Shown here piece after piece: positions 1 to 8,709 of a stretch of 64,000 nucleotides of DNA (the stretch's first letter is position 1; the number at the start of each line of letters is the position of its first letter). The stretch covers positions 4,389,501 through 4,453,500 of the forward strand of contig NZ_CP023407.1 in the NCBI RefSeq assembly GCF_003665435.1. The letters run 5' to 3'. The notes under the pieces were generated by a model. That model ran no database searches. It was given only the letters and a program-made list of their open reading frames with translations, and was not told the origin of the DNA. The position numbers and the translations under genes are program-made. Origin of the DNA: Streptomyces fungicidicus (GTDB lineage: Bacteria; Actinomycetota; Actinomycetes; Streptomycetales; Streptomycetaceae).

Positions 1-442
1 CGGCGAACGCGGCGATCAGCCAGGCGATTTCGAGGGTGCTCCGGGCCTGCGTCACGACGTCGCGCGCGGGCCCCTCCCGGGTCACCAGGGCGACGAGGTG
101 GAGCACGGCCAGCAGCACCGCGGAGGCGGCCAGCGCGACGGTACGGTGGCCGGCGCGTACCGCGCCGTAGACCGCCACCAGGTAGGAGACGGCGAGCAGT
201 TCGAACCCGGCCGCCTGGTGGCCCGCCGCGCACAGCCCGGTGACCGCCAGTACCACGAGCGGTGCCCGGCGGCGCGCGGCCAGCACCAGCCCGCCGGCCG
301 CCAGCAGCGCGGCGCCGAGCAGCTCGCGGCCTCCGTCCGGATGCGGCCCGGACAGCCCGCTGCCCAGCAGCAACGCCGTCACTCCCGCGGCGATCGTCCA
401 GTCGGTGACCCCGGCCAGGAGAGCCGGCCGCCCTGTGTCCAT
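1..442 (-). CDS. Sensor histidine kinase, N-terminal membrane part (cut by window edge)
   Basis: Reading the minus strand from the ATG at 442 gives about 147 residues with no stop before the window edge. The translation has several hydrophobic helices (around residues 12-32, 42-58, 62-90, 95-115 and again at the edge) separated by short Arg-rich loops. This is the usual look of the membrane sensor half of Streptomyces NarL/DesK-type histidine kinases, but the kinase core lies outside the window, so the class is inferred. No Shine-Dalgarno sequence precedes the ATG. A TACGGT box (minus strand, 454-449) sits six bases before it, which fits a leaderless transcript. It is divergent from the small membrane protein at 683. 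Confidence 0.6.
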   Translation of the reverse strand, partial: MDTGRPALLAGVTDWTIAAGVTALLLGSGLSGPHPDGGRELLGAALLAAGGLVLAARRRAPLVVLAVTGLCAAGHQAAGFELLAVSYLVAVYGAVRAGHRTVALAASAVLLAVLHLVALVTREGPARDVVTQARSTLEIAWLIAAFA

Positions 443-682
443 GGGCGCACCGTAGCCGGACGCGGTGGTGCGCGAATCGGGTTCGGGGAGGAGCGGCCGG
501 CTACCGCGTGCGCGGTACCGCCGTGCCGTCTGCCGCGTCCGCGGTATCCGGATCCCACGGGGGCGGCAGCGGAAAGTGCCCGCGCCTGCCGGACGACCGC
601 CCGGGAGGCGGGCGCGCATGCTCGACGCACACCGAACCCCGCAGCAGCGACGGAATCGGCGACGGCGAAGGAGAAGAGCGAG

Positions 683-1036
683 ATGAGTGCTTCAGCAGTG
701 CTGGCGGCGGCCGCCGAGGGCGGGATCATCGGCGACGGGCGGACCGGCGCCAACCTGGCCCTCGCAGTGGCGGCGCTCGGCCTGGCCGTCGGCTGGCCGT
801 CCCTCGCCCGGGCGGGCGGCCGAACCGGCGGCGGCAACGCGCGCACCGGCGGGCTCGCCGCCATCGCGATCTCAGCGCTCGGCACCGTCCTCGCCGTGCT
901 GCACGCGGCCACCACCAGCGGCGGTCCCGGCACCGGCAACGGACTGGTCGGCGCACTGGTGGCCATCCCGCTGGGGCTGGGCGCCGTGCTGCTCGGCCGC
1001 CGGACGCTGAACCGCTGCCGCGGCACGGACCGCTGA
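683..1036 (+). CDS. Small membrane protein (DUF6223-like)
   Basis: A 117-residue protein with three or four predicted membrane helices. It opens with MSASAVLAAAAEGG, has helices near residues 24-40, 60-80 and 90-108, and ends in a short basic tail. The ATG at 683 was chosen because GAAGGAGAAG lies just upstream; the longer in-frame reading that begins at 98 overlaps the divergent kinase and has shadow-like composition. It resembles small actinobacterial integral membrane proteins of unknown function (the DUF6223 type, from memory). There are no catalytic motifs and no function can be given. It converges with the gene at 1099-1530, and a strong hairpin separates the two. Confidence 0.6.
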   Translation: MSASAVLAAAAEGGIIGDGRTGANLALAVAALGLAVGWPSLARAGGRTGGGNARTGGLAAIAISALGTVLAVLHAATTSGGPGTGNGLVGALVAIPLGLGAVLLGRRTLNRCRGTDR

Positions 1037-1055
1037 CGCCGGCCGGCACGGAGAA

Positions 1056-1078
1056 GGGCGGGGCCCTCGGCCCCGCCC
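1056..1078. terminator. Bidirectional hairpin terminator
   Basis: A perfect 10-bp inverted repeat (GGGCGGGGCC / GGCCCCGCCC) with a 3-base loop lies between the convergent genes ending at 1036 and 1099. There is no U-run, which is common for Streptomyces terminators. Confidence 0.7.
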
Positions 1079-1098
1079 GCTGCCGGTGGAACGTCGGC

Positions 1099-1530
1099 TC
1101 AGGGCCACACCAGGCAGTAAGGCTGATGACCCGCCTCGTGCAGCCGGTGGCTGAAGTCCTGCCACTCGTGCAGCAGTTGGTACACGTTGAACGCGTCGCG
1201 CGGGCCGCCGCGGTCCGGGACCGTGGACCAGATGAACGCCGCCGCGCCGACGGCCTCCTCGCCTATGCCGCGCAGCGGGTCGACGACCGTCATAGGGAGC
1301 TTCACGACCGCGTAGTCGGGGTGCAGCACGACCAGTTCCAGCGGCGGGACCTTGTGCAGGGGGACGCCCTCGATGCCCGTGAGGACCATCGCGGCCATGG
1401 TCTCCGGCTTGATCTTGGTGAACATGCCGTTCATGCCGAGCTCGTCGCCGCCGAGTTCCTCGGGGCGCATGGAGATCGGGACCCGGGCCGCCGTGGCGCC
1501 GTCCGGCGCGCCGAAGTACTTGTACGTCAC
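1099..1530 (-). CDS. Conserved hypothetical protein, 143 aa
   Basis: A soluble protein of about 143 residues beginning MTYKYFGAPDG and ending HEAGHQPYCLVWP. It has no signal peptide, membrane segment or recognisable catalytic motif. The GTG at 1530 is the likeliest start because the sequence before it is low-complexity and basic. A second in-frame GTG at 1536 is possible, and both have only weak G-rich ribosome sites. It converges with the small membrane protein at 683-1036 and is divergent from hemL. I do not recognise the family; its balanced amino-acid composition and good codon periodicity support a real gene. Confidence 0.55.
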   Translation of the reverse strand: MTYKYFGAPDGATAARVPISMRPEELGGDELGMNGMFTKIKPETMAAMVLTGIEGVPLHKVPPLELVVLHPDYAVVKLPMTVVDPLRGIGEEAVGAAAFIWSTVPDRGGPRDAFNVYQLLHEWQDFSHRLHEAGHQPYCLVWP

Positions 1531-2008
1531 CCCCACCCGACCACCATTCCCGCTCCCCGCCCCTCTCAGGGGGCCCGTCCGCTCCGGTTCGCCGCGTGTC
1601 CGGCGCGTCTCCTCGGGGTCCTCCGCCTCGCGTCGGTGCCTTCCCCGCCGGGCACGTCGAGGACCCAGGTCGTCAGTCCCCTCGCCCAGTCCGCCACCGC
1701 GATGCATATCTCCACCCGACTGCTTTTCTAGGACGCGTGGCCCCCGCCGCGCAACCCGATCATCGTGTCAGTGACCTCCCCCACGGCCGCCCGCCGAAAC
1801 GTGCGGTGAAACATCTGCCCGCGGGAGCTTCGCAGCCTCCGGCCGCCCCGGCCGTGTGAGCTGTGTGTATCAATCGTAAGTTTCGCAGATCACGGCCGAT
1901 CGGGGGCCGGATGCCGAAGGCCGCCCCTGGCCTACCCTGGACACGTCATACGCACCCGGAGCCGGGAAGCCCCCGGAATGTCGGAGAAGGTCGGAGAAGC
2001 CGCAGGTC
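1531..2008. other. Intergenic region upstream of hemL
   Basis: About 480 bases without a convincing gene; readings through it are Arg/Pro-rich shadows. The stretch around 1855-1890 is locally AT-richer. A possible -10 box TACCCT at 1933-1938 could serve hemL with a leader of roughly 65 bases, but no good -35 is visible. No riboswitch fold was recognised. Confidence 0.4.
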
Positions 2009-3325
2009 ATGAGCGAACTGCCATATTCATACGAAGCCCGAGCCTCGCAGGCGCTGTTCGACCGTGCCTCGGCCGTCACGCCCGGCGGCGTGAACTCGCC
2101 GGTGCGCGCCTTCCGCGCCGTCGGCGGCACGCCCCGGTTCATGGTGTCCGGAACCGGTCCCTATCTGACCGACGCCGACGGGCGCGAGTACGTCGACCTC
2201 GTCTGCTCGTGGGGCCCGATGATCCTCGGACACGCGCACCCCGAGGTGATCGCCGCCGTGCAGGAGGCCGTCGCGCGCGGTACGTCCTTCGGCACGCCCG
2301 GTGAGGGCGAGGTCGCGCTCGCCGAGGAGATGGTCGCCCGGATCGAGCCGCTGGAGCAGGTGCGGCTGGTCTCCAGCGGGACCGAGGCCACCATGTCGGC
2401 GATCCGGCTGGCCCGCGGGTTCACGCGGCGCACCAAGGTCGTCAAGTTCGCCGGCTGCTACCACGGGCACGTCGACTCGCTGCTCGCGTCCGCCGGCTCC
2501 GGCGTCGCCACCTTCGCGCTGCCCGACACGCCGGGCGTCACCGGTGCCCAGGCCGGCGACACGATCGTGCTGCCGTACAACGACCTCGACGCGGTGCACG
2601 CCGCGTTCGCCGCGCACCCCGGCGAGATCGCCTGTGTGATCACCGAGGCGTCGCCGGGCAACATGGGCGTCGTGCCGCCGCTGCCCGGGTTCAACCAGGG
2701 GCTGAAGGACGCCTGCGCCGCGAACGGCGCGCTGTACATCTCCGACGAGGTCATGACCGGCTTCAGGACCAGCCGCGCCGGCTGGTACGGCGTCGACGGC
2801 GTCCGCCCCGACCTGATGACCTTCGGGAAGGTGATGGGCGGCGGTTTCCCGGCCGCGGCCTTCGGCGGGCGCGCCGACGTCATGGGTCACCTCGCCCCGG
2901 CCGGGCCCGTCTACCAGGCCGGCACCCTCTCCGGCAATCCCGTCGCCACCGCCGCCGGGCTCGCCCAGCTGCGGCTGCTCGACGACGCCGCGTACGAGAA
3001 GGTGGACGCCGTCTCGGCGCAGATCCAGTCCCTCGTCACCGAGGCGCTGGGCAAGGAGGGCGTCGCGCACACGCTGCAGAACGCCTCCAACATGTTTTCG
3101 GTCTTCTTCACCGACCGGCCGGTGCGCGACTACGAGGACGCCAAGGCGCAGGAGTCGTTCCGCTTCACCGCCTTCTTCCACTCCCTCCTCGCCGACGGCG
3201 TCTACCTGCCGCCGTCGTCGTTCGAGTCGTGGTTCGTGTCCACCGCGCACGACGAGCAGGCCGTCCAGCGCATCGCCGACGCCCTCCCGGCGGCGGCCCG
3301 AGCGGCAGCGGAGGCGACCGCGTGA
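2009..3325 (+). CDS. hemL: Glutamate-1-semialdehyde 2,1-aminomutase
   Basis: A cytosolic PLP enzyme of 438 residues. It isomerises glutamate-1-semialdehyde to 5-aminolevulinate, the last step of the C5 route to heme. The sequence follows the family from end to end: the N-terminal SRALFDRA-like region (here SQALFDRASAVTPGGVNSPV), the substrate loop VCSWGPMILGHAHP, SGTEATMSAIRLARG, the DEVMTGFR cofactor-binding aspartate, and the PLP-binding lysine (about K274) in TFGKVMGGG. Length is typical. The start at 2009 matches the usual N-terminus. The stop overlaps the GTG of the next gene by four bases, so translation of the two is probably coupled. Its position just before a cytochrome c maturation operon makes sense because that operon uses heme. 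Confidence 0.96.
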   Translation: MSELPYSYEARASQALFDRASAVTPGGVNSPVRAFRAVGGTPRFMVSGTGPYLTDADGREYVDLVCSWGPMILGHAHPEVIAAVQEAVARGTSFGTPGEGEVALAEEMVARIEPLEQVRLVSSGTEATMSAIRLARGFTRRTKVVKFAGCYHGHVDSLLASAGSGVATFALPDTPGVTGAQAGDTIVLPYNDLDAVHAAFAAHPGEIACVITEASPGNMGVVPPLPGFNQGLKDACAANGALYISDEVMTGFRTSRAGWYGVDGVRPDLMTFGKVMGGGFPAAAFGGRADVMGHLAPAGPVYQAGTLSGNPVATAAGLAQLRLLDDAAYEKVDAVSAQIQSLVTEALGKEGVAHTLQNASNMFSVFFTDRPVRDYEDAKAQESFRFTAFFHSLLADGVYLPPSSFESWFVSTAHDEQAVQRIADALPAAARAAAEATA

Positions 3326-4014
3326 GCACCCCGACCCACGACGACGACGTCACCGTCGTCCACCTGATGCGGCACGGCGAGGTCGAGAACCCGGACGGGG
3401 TGCTCTACGGCAGGCTCGCCGGCTACCACCTCTCCGAGCTGGGCCGGCGCATGGCCGACCGGGTCGGGGAGCACCTCGCCTCCCGTGACGTCGTCCACGT
3501 CTGCGCCTCGCCGCTGGAGCGCGCCCAGGAGACGGCTGAGCCGATCGCCAAGGCGCACGGCCTGGACATCGCCACCGACGCGCGGCTGATCGAGGCCGAG
3601 AACGTCTTCCAGGGCAAGACCTTCGGCATCGGCGACGGCGCGCTGCGCCGCCCGGCCAACTGGAAGCACGTCGTCAACCCGTTCAAGCCGTCCTGGGGCG
3701 AGCCGTACGTCGAGCAGGTCATCCGCATGCGGGGCGCGCTGGACGCGGCCAAGGACGCGGCGCGCGGACACGAGGCGGTGCTGGTCAGCCACCAGCTGCC
3801 GATCTGGATCGTGCGGTCCTACATCGAGAAGCGGCGGCTGTGGCACGACCCGCGCAAGCGGCAGTGCACCCTCGCCTCGCTGACCACGTTCACCTACCGG
3901 GGCGACAGGATCGTCTCCGTCGGCTACAGCGAGCCGGCCCGTGACCTCGTCCCGGCGCACCTGCTCGCGGGCGCGAAGCCGGTGAAGGGGAAGAGCAAGG
4001 CCTTCGGGGCGTAG
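3322..4014 (+). CDS. Histidine phosphatase (phosphoglycerate mutase-like)
   Basis: A 230-residue member of the histidine phosphatase superfamily. The catalytic LMRHGEVENP motif is near residues 16-25 and provides the phospho-histidine. SPLERAQETAEPIA follows about 40 residues later, and the second catalytic histidine sits in VLVSHQLPIW. This is the standard layout of broad-specificity phosphatases and mutases; the substrate cannot be told from sequence. The GTG at 3322 overlaps the hemL stop (GTGA) and was preferred over an upstream reading that begins inside hemL. Co-translation with hemL suggests a linked metabolic role, but no specific heme-pathway function is known to me. Confidence 0.88.
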   Translation: MSTPTHDDDVTVVHLMRHGEVENPDGVLYGRLAGYHLSELGRRMADRVGEHLASRDVVHVCASPLERAQETAEPIAKAHGLDIATDARLIEAENVFQGKTFGIGDGALRRPANWKHVVNPFKPSWGEPYVEQVIRMRGALDAAKDAARGHEAVLVSHQLPIWIVRSYIEKRRLWHDPRKRQCTLASLTTFTYRGDRIVSVGYSEPARDLVPAHLLAGAKPVKGKSKAFGA

Positions 4015-4104
4015 GGCCCCGCGAAGAGGCCGCGGAGGTGGCCCCCAGGCGGCCGTCCTTCGAACTCCGTTGCGAAACCTTCGCATTCGACGGGAACCTC
4101 CCGC

Positions 4105-4149
4105 TTCGTCACGTCCTCTGAATGGGTGACCACCAGAGGACGTGACGAA
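4105..4149. repeat. 16-bp perfect inverted repeat before the deacetylase-like gene
   Basis: TTCGTCACGTCCTCTG at 4105-4120 is followed, after a 13-base loop, by its exact reverse complement at 4134-4149. The right arm ends 10 bases before the ATG at 4160 and covers the alternative GTG at 4142. It could be an RNA hairpin in the 5' leader, a protein-binding operator, or a terminator for the gene ending at 4014. Confidence 0.75.
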
Positions 4150-4159
4150 CGGGGTTGCC

Positions 4160-5470
4160 ATGCGCAGTCTCACCCGCAGGGGAATGCTCGGGCTCGGGGC
4201 GGGAGCCGCGGCCGCAGTCTCGCTGACCGGCTGCGGCGGCCACAAGGGTTCGGACGGGACCGGCGGCGCCGGCGGTTCCCGGCCCGGCGGCGAGAGCCGC
4301 TCCCGGACGCCGGAGCCCGAGCCGACCAGGACCGCCCGCCCGATCGGCGACGGCTCCACCTCCTTCACCGGCGCGCAGCCCCACCAGCCCGCGAAACCGG
4401 TGCCGCTGGAGCCGGGTCAGACGCCCCCGCAGTTCGTCGTCTTCTCCTGGGACGGGGCCGGTGAGGTCGGCAACGGGCTCTTCCCGCGCTTCCTGGACCT
4501 CGCCAAGGAGCACGGCGCGTCCATGACCTTCTTCCTCTCGGGCCTGTATCTGCTGCCCGAGTCGAAGAAGCGGCTCTACGACCCGCCGAACAACCCGCGC
4601 GGCGCCTCGGACATCGGCTACCTCACCGACGGCCACGTCAGGGCGACCCTGAAGAACGTCCGCCGCGCCTGGCTCGAGGGCCACGAGATCGGCACCCACT
4701 TCAACGGCCACTTCTGCGGCGGCTCCGGCAGCGTCGGCAACTGGACGCCCCGGCAGTGGCGCAGCGAGATCGACCAGGCGAAGTCCTTCGTCAAGGAGTG
4801 GCGGACCAACTCCGGCTGGACCGACCTGGAGCCGCTGCCGTTCGACTACGACAAGGAGCTGGTCGGCGGCCGTACGCCCTGTCTGCTCGGCCAGGACAGG
4901 CTGCTGCCCACCGCCCGCGCCCTCGGCTGGCGCTACGACGCCTCCTCGCCCGGCGGCCGCCAGGTCTGGCCGTCGAAGAAGCAGGGCATATGGGACCTTC
5001 CGCTCCAGCAGATACCGTTCCCCGGCCGCTCGTTCGAGGTCCTGTCGATGGACTACAACATGCTCGCCAACCAGTCGGTCAACTCGACCAACGCGCCCGC
5101 CCACAACCACCCGGCCTGGCGGCGGCAGGCGGCGCAGGCGTACATATCCGGCTTCAAGCGGGCATACGAGACGAATCGCGCGCCCTTCTTCGTCGGCAAC
5201 CACTTCGAGCAGTGGAACGGCGGCATCTACATGGACGCCGTGGAGCAGGCGCTGACGCACATCGCGCGGGAGAAGGAGAAGGGCGGCGACGTGAGGCTCG
5301 TCTCCTTCCGGCAGTTCGCCGACTGGCTGGACGTGCAGCGGCCGGAGGTCCTGGAGCAACTCCGCACCCTGGACGTGGGGCAGGAACCGGCCGGTGGCTG
5401 GAAGGCCTTCGGCAAGGACTCCGCCAAGGGCTCCGCCACCTCCGGGACGGGCGCCGGCGACGCCGCCTGA
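4160..5470 (+). CDS. Tat-exported lipoprotein, NodB/polysaccharide deacetylase-like
   Basis: A 436-residue extracytoplasmic protein. The N-terminus MRSLTRRGMLGLGAG has a twin-arginine pair followed by a hydrophobic segment and a LTGC lipobox, so it is probably exported folded and lipid-anchored. A Gly/Ser/Pro-rich linker leads into a NodB-like catalytic core. FSWDG (about residues 94-98) stands where the family has T/SFDDG, and HFNGH (about 180-184) is the metal-binding HxxxH. These residues support a metal-dependent deacetylase fold, although the first motif is divergent, so activity on cell-wall or other glycans is inference. ATG 4160 was chosen because GTG 4142 lies inside the hairpin at 4105-4149. 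It may be the first gene before the cytochrome c maturation operon. Confidence 0.75.
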   Translation: MRSLTRRGMLGLGAGAAAAVSLTGCGGHKGSDGTGGAGGSRPGGESRSRTPEPEPTRTARPIGDGSTSFTGAQPHQPAKPVPLEPGQTPPQFVVFSWDGAGEVGNGLFPRFLDLAKEHGASMTFFLSGLYLLPESKKRLYDPPNNPRGASDIGYLTDGHVRATLKNVRRAWLEGHEIGTHFNGHFCGGSGSVGNWTPRQWRSEIDQAKSFVKEWRTNSGWTDLEPLPFDYDKELVGGRTPCLLGQDRLLPTARALGWRYDASSPGGRQVWPSKKQGIWDLPLQQIPFPGRSFEVLSMDYNMLANQSVNSTNAPAHNHPAWRRQAAQAYISGFKRAYETNRAPFFVGNHFEQWNGGIYMDAVEQALTHIAREKEKGGDVRLVSFRQFADWLDVQRPEVLEQLRTLDVGQEPAGGWKAFGKDSAKGSATSGTGAGDAA

Positions 5471-5536
5471 TATGCGGGTTTCCGCCCGCGCGGGGGGTGC
5501 TCAAGATCCCCGGAACGGGCATGCGAAACTTTTCAC

Positions 5537-6187
5537 ATGAGTGCCGCCAGCCGCGCCCCCCAGCGCTCGAACCGAGCCCCGCACAGCTCGCACCGCGCCC
5601 TGCGCGTCCACCGTCGCGCCGTCCTGGCCGCCGGTGCCGCCGCGGCCGCGCTGCTCGTCTCCGCGTGCGGTTCCGGCGGAACCTCCGGCGGGGGCGGCGA
5701 CACCAACTTCGTCGTCGGCACCGACGGCATCTCCACCGCGGCCAAGGGCGAGCGCGCCACCGCGCCCGAGCTGTCCGGGGAGACGATCGACGGCAAGCAG
5801 CTCGACGTCGCCGACTACAAGGGCAAGGTCGTCGTCCTCAACATCTGGGGCTCCTGGTGCAACCCGTGCCGCGCGGAGGCCAAGTACTTCGCCAAGGTGT
5901 CCAAGGCGTACGCCGACAAGGACGTGCAGTTCGTCGGCATCAACACCCGGGACGGCAGCACCACCTCGGCCCTCGCCTTCGAGAAGGACTTCGGCATCCC
6001 CTACCCGAGCCTGTACGACCCCACGGGCAAGCTGATGCTCCGCTTCGAGAAGGGCACCCTCAACCCGCAGGCCGTTCCCTCGACCCTGGTCCTGGACCGG
6101 GAAGGGAAGATCGCGGCCCGCTCGCTGACGGCACTCGACGAGAAGCGCCTGCTGAAGATGCTCGAGCCGGTCGTCGCGGAGAAGTGA
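5537..6187 (+). CDS. Thioredoxin-like lipoprotein of cytochrome c maturation (ResA/TlpA type)
   Basis: A 216-residue extracytoplasmic thiol-disulfide protein. A basic N-terminus and hydrophobic stretch lead to a VSAC lipobox (Cys about 44). The thioredoxin fold carries the redox motif WCNPC with cysteines at about 108 and 111, and the cis-proline region reads AVPSTLVLD. ResA-type proteins reduce the CXXCH cysteines of apocytochrome c. The gene is followed after one base by ccdA and then by ResB and CcsB, the complete System II set. There is no evident Shine-Dalgarno sequence before the ATG at 5537. Confidence 0.93.
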   Translation: MSAASRAPQRSNRAPHSSHRALRVHRRAVLAAGAAAAALLVSACGSGGTSGGGGDTNFVVGTDGISTAAKGERATAPELSGETIDGKQLDVADYKGKVVVLNIWGSWCNPCRAEAKYFAKVSKAYADKDVQFVGINTRDGSTTSALAFEKDFGIPYPSLYDPTGKLMLRFEKGTLNPQAVPSTLVLDREGKIAARSLTALDEKRLLKMLEPVVAEK

Positions 6188-6188
6188 C

Positions 6189-6962
6189 GTGACGGCCCTG
6201 CACACGCTCGCCGCCGAGACGGGCTACAACGGCACGGTGCTCAACGGCGCCCTGCTGGTCGCCCTGCCCATCGCGCTGCTCGGCGGGCTCGTCTCCTTCT
6301 TCTCGCCCTGCGTGCTCCCGCTGGTCCCCGGCTACCTCTCCTACGTCACCGGAGTCTCCGGCACCGACCTGGCCGAGGCCCGGCGCGGCCGCATGGTCGC
6401 CGGCGCCTCCCTGTTCGTCCTCGGCTTCACCGCCGTGTTCGTCTCCGGCGGCGCCTTCTTCGGCTACTTCGGGCAGACCCTGCAGGAGCAGTCGGGCGTC
6501 CTGTCCAAGGTGCTCGGCGTCTTCATGATCCTCATGGGCGTCTTCTTCATGGGCCTGATGCCCTGGCTGACCCAGCGCGAGTTCCGCTTCCACAAGCGCC
6601 CGACGACCGGGCTGCTCGGCGCGCCCGTCCTCGGCGCCCTGTTCGGCATCGGCTGGACCCCCTGCATCGGCCCCACCCTCGCCTCCGTGCTCACCCTGTC
6701 CGCGCAGCAGGAGAGCGCCGGACGCGGCGCCATACTGACCGTCGCGTACTGTCTGGGGCTGGGTGTGCCCTTCGTGCTCGCCGCCGTGGCCTTCCGCAAG
6801 GCGCTCGGTGCCTTCGGCTGGGTCAAGCGGCACTACGTCTGGGTGCTGCGCATCGGCGGCACGATGATGATCGTGACCGGCGTGCTCCTGCTGACCGGCG
6901 CGTGGAACAGCCTCGTGGCGGAGATGCAGACCTGGTCCAACGGCTTCACTGTGGGGATCTGA
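6189..6962 (+). CDS. ccdA: Cytochrome c biogenesis protein CcdA
   Basis: A 257-residue integral membrane protein with about six helices. It passes reducing equivalents from cytosolic thioredoxin to the ResA-like partner encoded just upstream. The two family cysteines are visible in FFSPCVLPLVPGY (Cys about 41) and GWTPCIGPT (Cys about 159). It starts with GTG one base after the stop of the thioredoxin gene and ends five bases before the ResB gene, so the operon is tightly packed and probably co-translated. Confidence 0.95.
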   Translation: MTALHTLAAETGYNGTVLNGALLVALPIALLGGLVSFFSPCVLPLVPGYLSYVTGVSGTDLAEARRGRMVAGASLFVLGFTAVFVSGGAFFGYFGQTLQEQSGVLSKVLGVFMILMGVFFMGLMPWLTQREFRFHKRPTTGLLGAPVLGALFGIGWTPCIGPTLASVLTLSAQQESAGRGAILTVAYCLGLGVPFVLAAVAFRKALGAFGWVKRHYVWVLRIGGTMMIVTGVLLLTGAWNSLVAEMQTWSNGFTVGI

Positions 6963-6966
6963 CCCG

Positions 6967-8709
6967 ATGAGCAAGACGACAACCGACGGCGCCTCGACGG
7001 CCGCCGACGACCAGGACCTCGGCGCCGCCGGCTCCCAGCTGTCCACCGCCCCCACCGAGGACGCGCCCCACCTGCCCGCCCTGGGCGTCATCGGCTGGGC
7101 CCGCTGGTTCTGGCGGCAGCTCACCTCCATGCGGGTCGCGCTGCTGCTGCTCCTGCTGCTGTCGCTCGCCGCGATCCCCGGCTCGCTCATCCCGCAGACC
7201 GGCGTCGACGAGACGAAGGTCGCCGACTTCCGCGAGCGGCACGACGTCCTCGCGCCGGTCTACGACAAGCTCGGCCTGTTCCACGTGTACAGCTCGGTGT
7301 GGTTCTCCGCGATCTACATCCTGCTGTTCATCTCGCTCATCGGCTGCATCCTGCCCCGCACCTGGCAGTTCGTGGGCCAGCTGCGCGGCCGCCCGCCGGG
7401 CGCGCCCCGCCGGCTGACCCGGCTGCCCGCCCACACCACGTGGCGCACCGGGACACCGCCCGAGGAGGTCCGCGAGGCCGCGCTCGCCCTGCTGAAGAAG
7501 CGCCGCTTCCGCGCCCATGTCGTCGGTGACGCCGTCGCCGCCGAGAAGGGCTATCTGCGCGAGGCCGGCAACCTGCTCTTCCACATCGCGCTGATCGTGA
7601 TGCTGATCGCCTTCGCCTGGGGTCAGCTGTTCAAGTCCGAGGGCAACAAGCTGATCGTCGAGGGCGACGGCTTCTCCAACACGCTCACCCAGTACGACGA
7701 CTTCAAGTCCGGCAACCTCTTCACCAACGACGACCTGGAGCCGTTCAGCTTCGACGTCAAGGAGTTCACCGGCACCTACGAGCGCACCGGCCCCAACAAG
7801 GGCACCCCGCGCACGTACCAGTCGGAGGTCACCTACACCGAAGGGGCCGACGGCGACGAGAAGACGGCCTTCGTCAAGGTGAACAAGCCGCTGGAACTCG
7901 GCGACGCCAAGGTCTACCTGGTCAGCCACGGCTACGCGCCCGTCGTGACCGTCCGCGACGGCAAGGGCGAGATCGTCTTCCAGGACGCGGTGCCGCTGCT
8001 GCCGCTCGACGCCAACGTCACCTCCTCCGGCGTGGTCAAGGTCCTCGACGGCTACCGCAACCCGGAAGGGAAGAAGGAACAGCTCGGCTTCAACGCCTTC
8101 TTCGTGCCGACCTTCGGCGGCTCGGAGAGCGGCACGATGCTCTCCCAGTTCCCCGCGCTGGACTATCCGGTGCTCGCCCTGTCCGCCTACCACGGCGACC
8201 TGAAGGCCGACTCCGGCATTCCGCAGAGCGTGTACCAGATGGACAAGACCAAGATGAAGGAGTTCAAGGACTCCGAGGGCGAGCTGTTCAAGAAGCTGCT
8301 CACGCCCGGCGAGACCATGACGCTCCCGGACGGCGCCGGCTCGGTCACCTTCGAGAAGGACGTCAAGGAGTGGGCCGGCTTCCAGGTCGTCCAGGAGCCG
8401 GGCGGCGGCTGGGCCCTCGGCGGTGCCGTCGTCGCGATCGCCGGTCTCGCCGGCTCCCTGTTCATCCAGCGCCGCCGCGTGTGGGTGCGCGCGGTCGAGG
8501 GCCCCGACGGCGTCACCGTCGTCGAGATGGCCGGCCTCGGCCGCAGCGAGTCCGCGAAGGTTCCCGAGGAGCTCGGCGACCTCGCCGGGATCCTGTACGA
8601 CCGGGCGCCGGGCGCCCCCGACCCCGCCCCGGACCCGTCCGACTCCACCGACCTCGATCCTGACCCCGATCCCGAAGCCGTACCTTCCGAAGGGGCTGAA
8701 AAGCCGTGA
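6967..8709 (+). CDS. resB: Cytochrome c biogenesis protein ResB
   Basis: A 580-residue membrane protein, half of the System II heme lyase. An N-terminal cytosolic tail is followed by helices around residues 58-75 and 112-132, a third near 198-215 (LLFHIALIVMLIAFAWGQ), a large extracytoplasmic domain, and a final helix near 480-500. The C-terminal tail is acidic and rich in Pro and Asp. ResB together with CcsB carries heme to the outer face and ligates it to apocytochrome c. The stop overlaps the CcsB start by four bases. Confidence 0.94.
   Translation: MSKTTTDGASTAADDQDLGAAGSQLSTAPTEDAPHLPALGVIGWARWFWRQLTSMRVALLLLLLLSLAAIPGSLIPQTGVDETKVADFRERHDVLAPVYDKLGLFHVYSSVWFSAIYILLFISLIGCILPRTWQFVGQLRGRPPGAPRRLTRLPAHTTWRTGTPPEEVREAALALLKKRRFRAHVVGDAVAAEKGYLREAGNLLFHIALIVMLIAFAWGQLFKSEGNKLIVEGDGFSNTLTQYDDFKSGNLFTNDDLEPFSFDVKEFTGTYERTGPNKGTPRTYQSEVTYTEGADGDEKTAFVKVNKPLELGDAKVYLVSHGYAPVVTVRDGKGEIVFQDAVPLLPLDANVTSSGVVKVLDGYRNPEGKKEQLGFNAFFVPTFGGSESGTMLSQFPALDYPVLALSAYHGDLKADSGIPQSVYQMDKTKMKEFKDSEGELFKKLLTPGETMTLPDGAGSVTFEKDVKEWAGFQVVQEPGGGWALGGAVVAIAGLAGSLFIQRRRVWVRAVEGPDGVTVVEMAGLGRSESAKVPEELGDLAGILYDRAPGAPDPAPDPSDSTDLDPDPDPEAVPSEGAEKP

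Noticed and set aside
98..682. Upstream part of the reading frame that begins at 98
   Set aside because: It overlaps the divergent histidine kinase, has no ribosome site and reads as Arg/Gln-rich sequence; only the part from ATG 683 is plausible.
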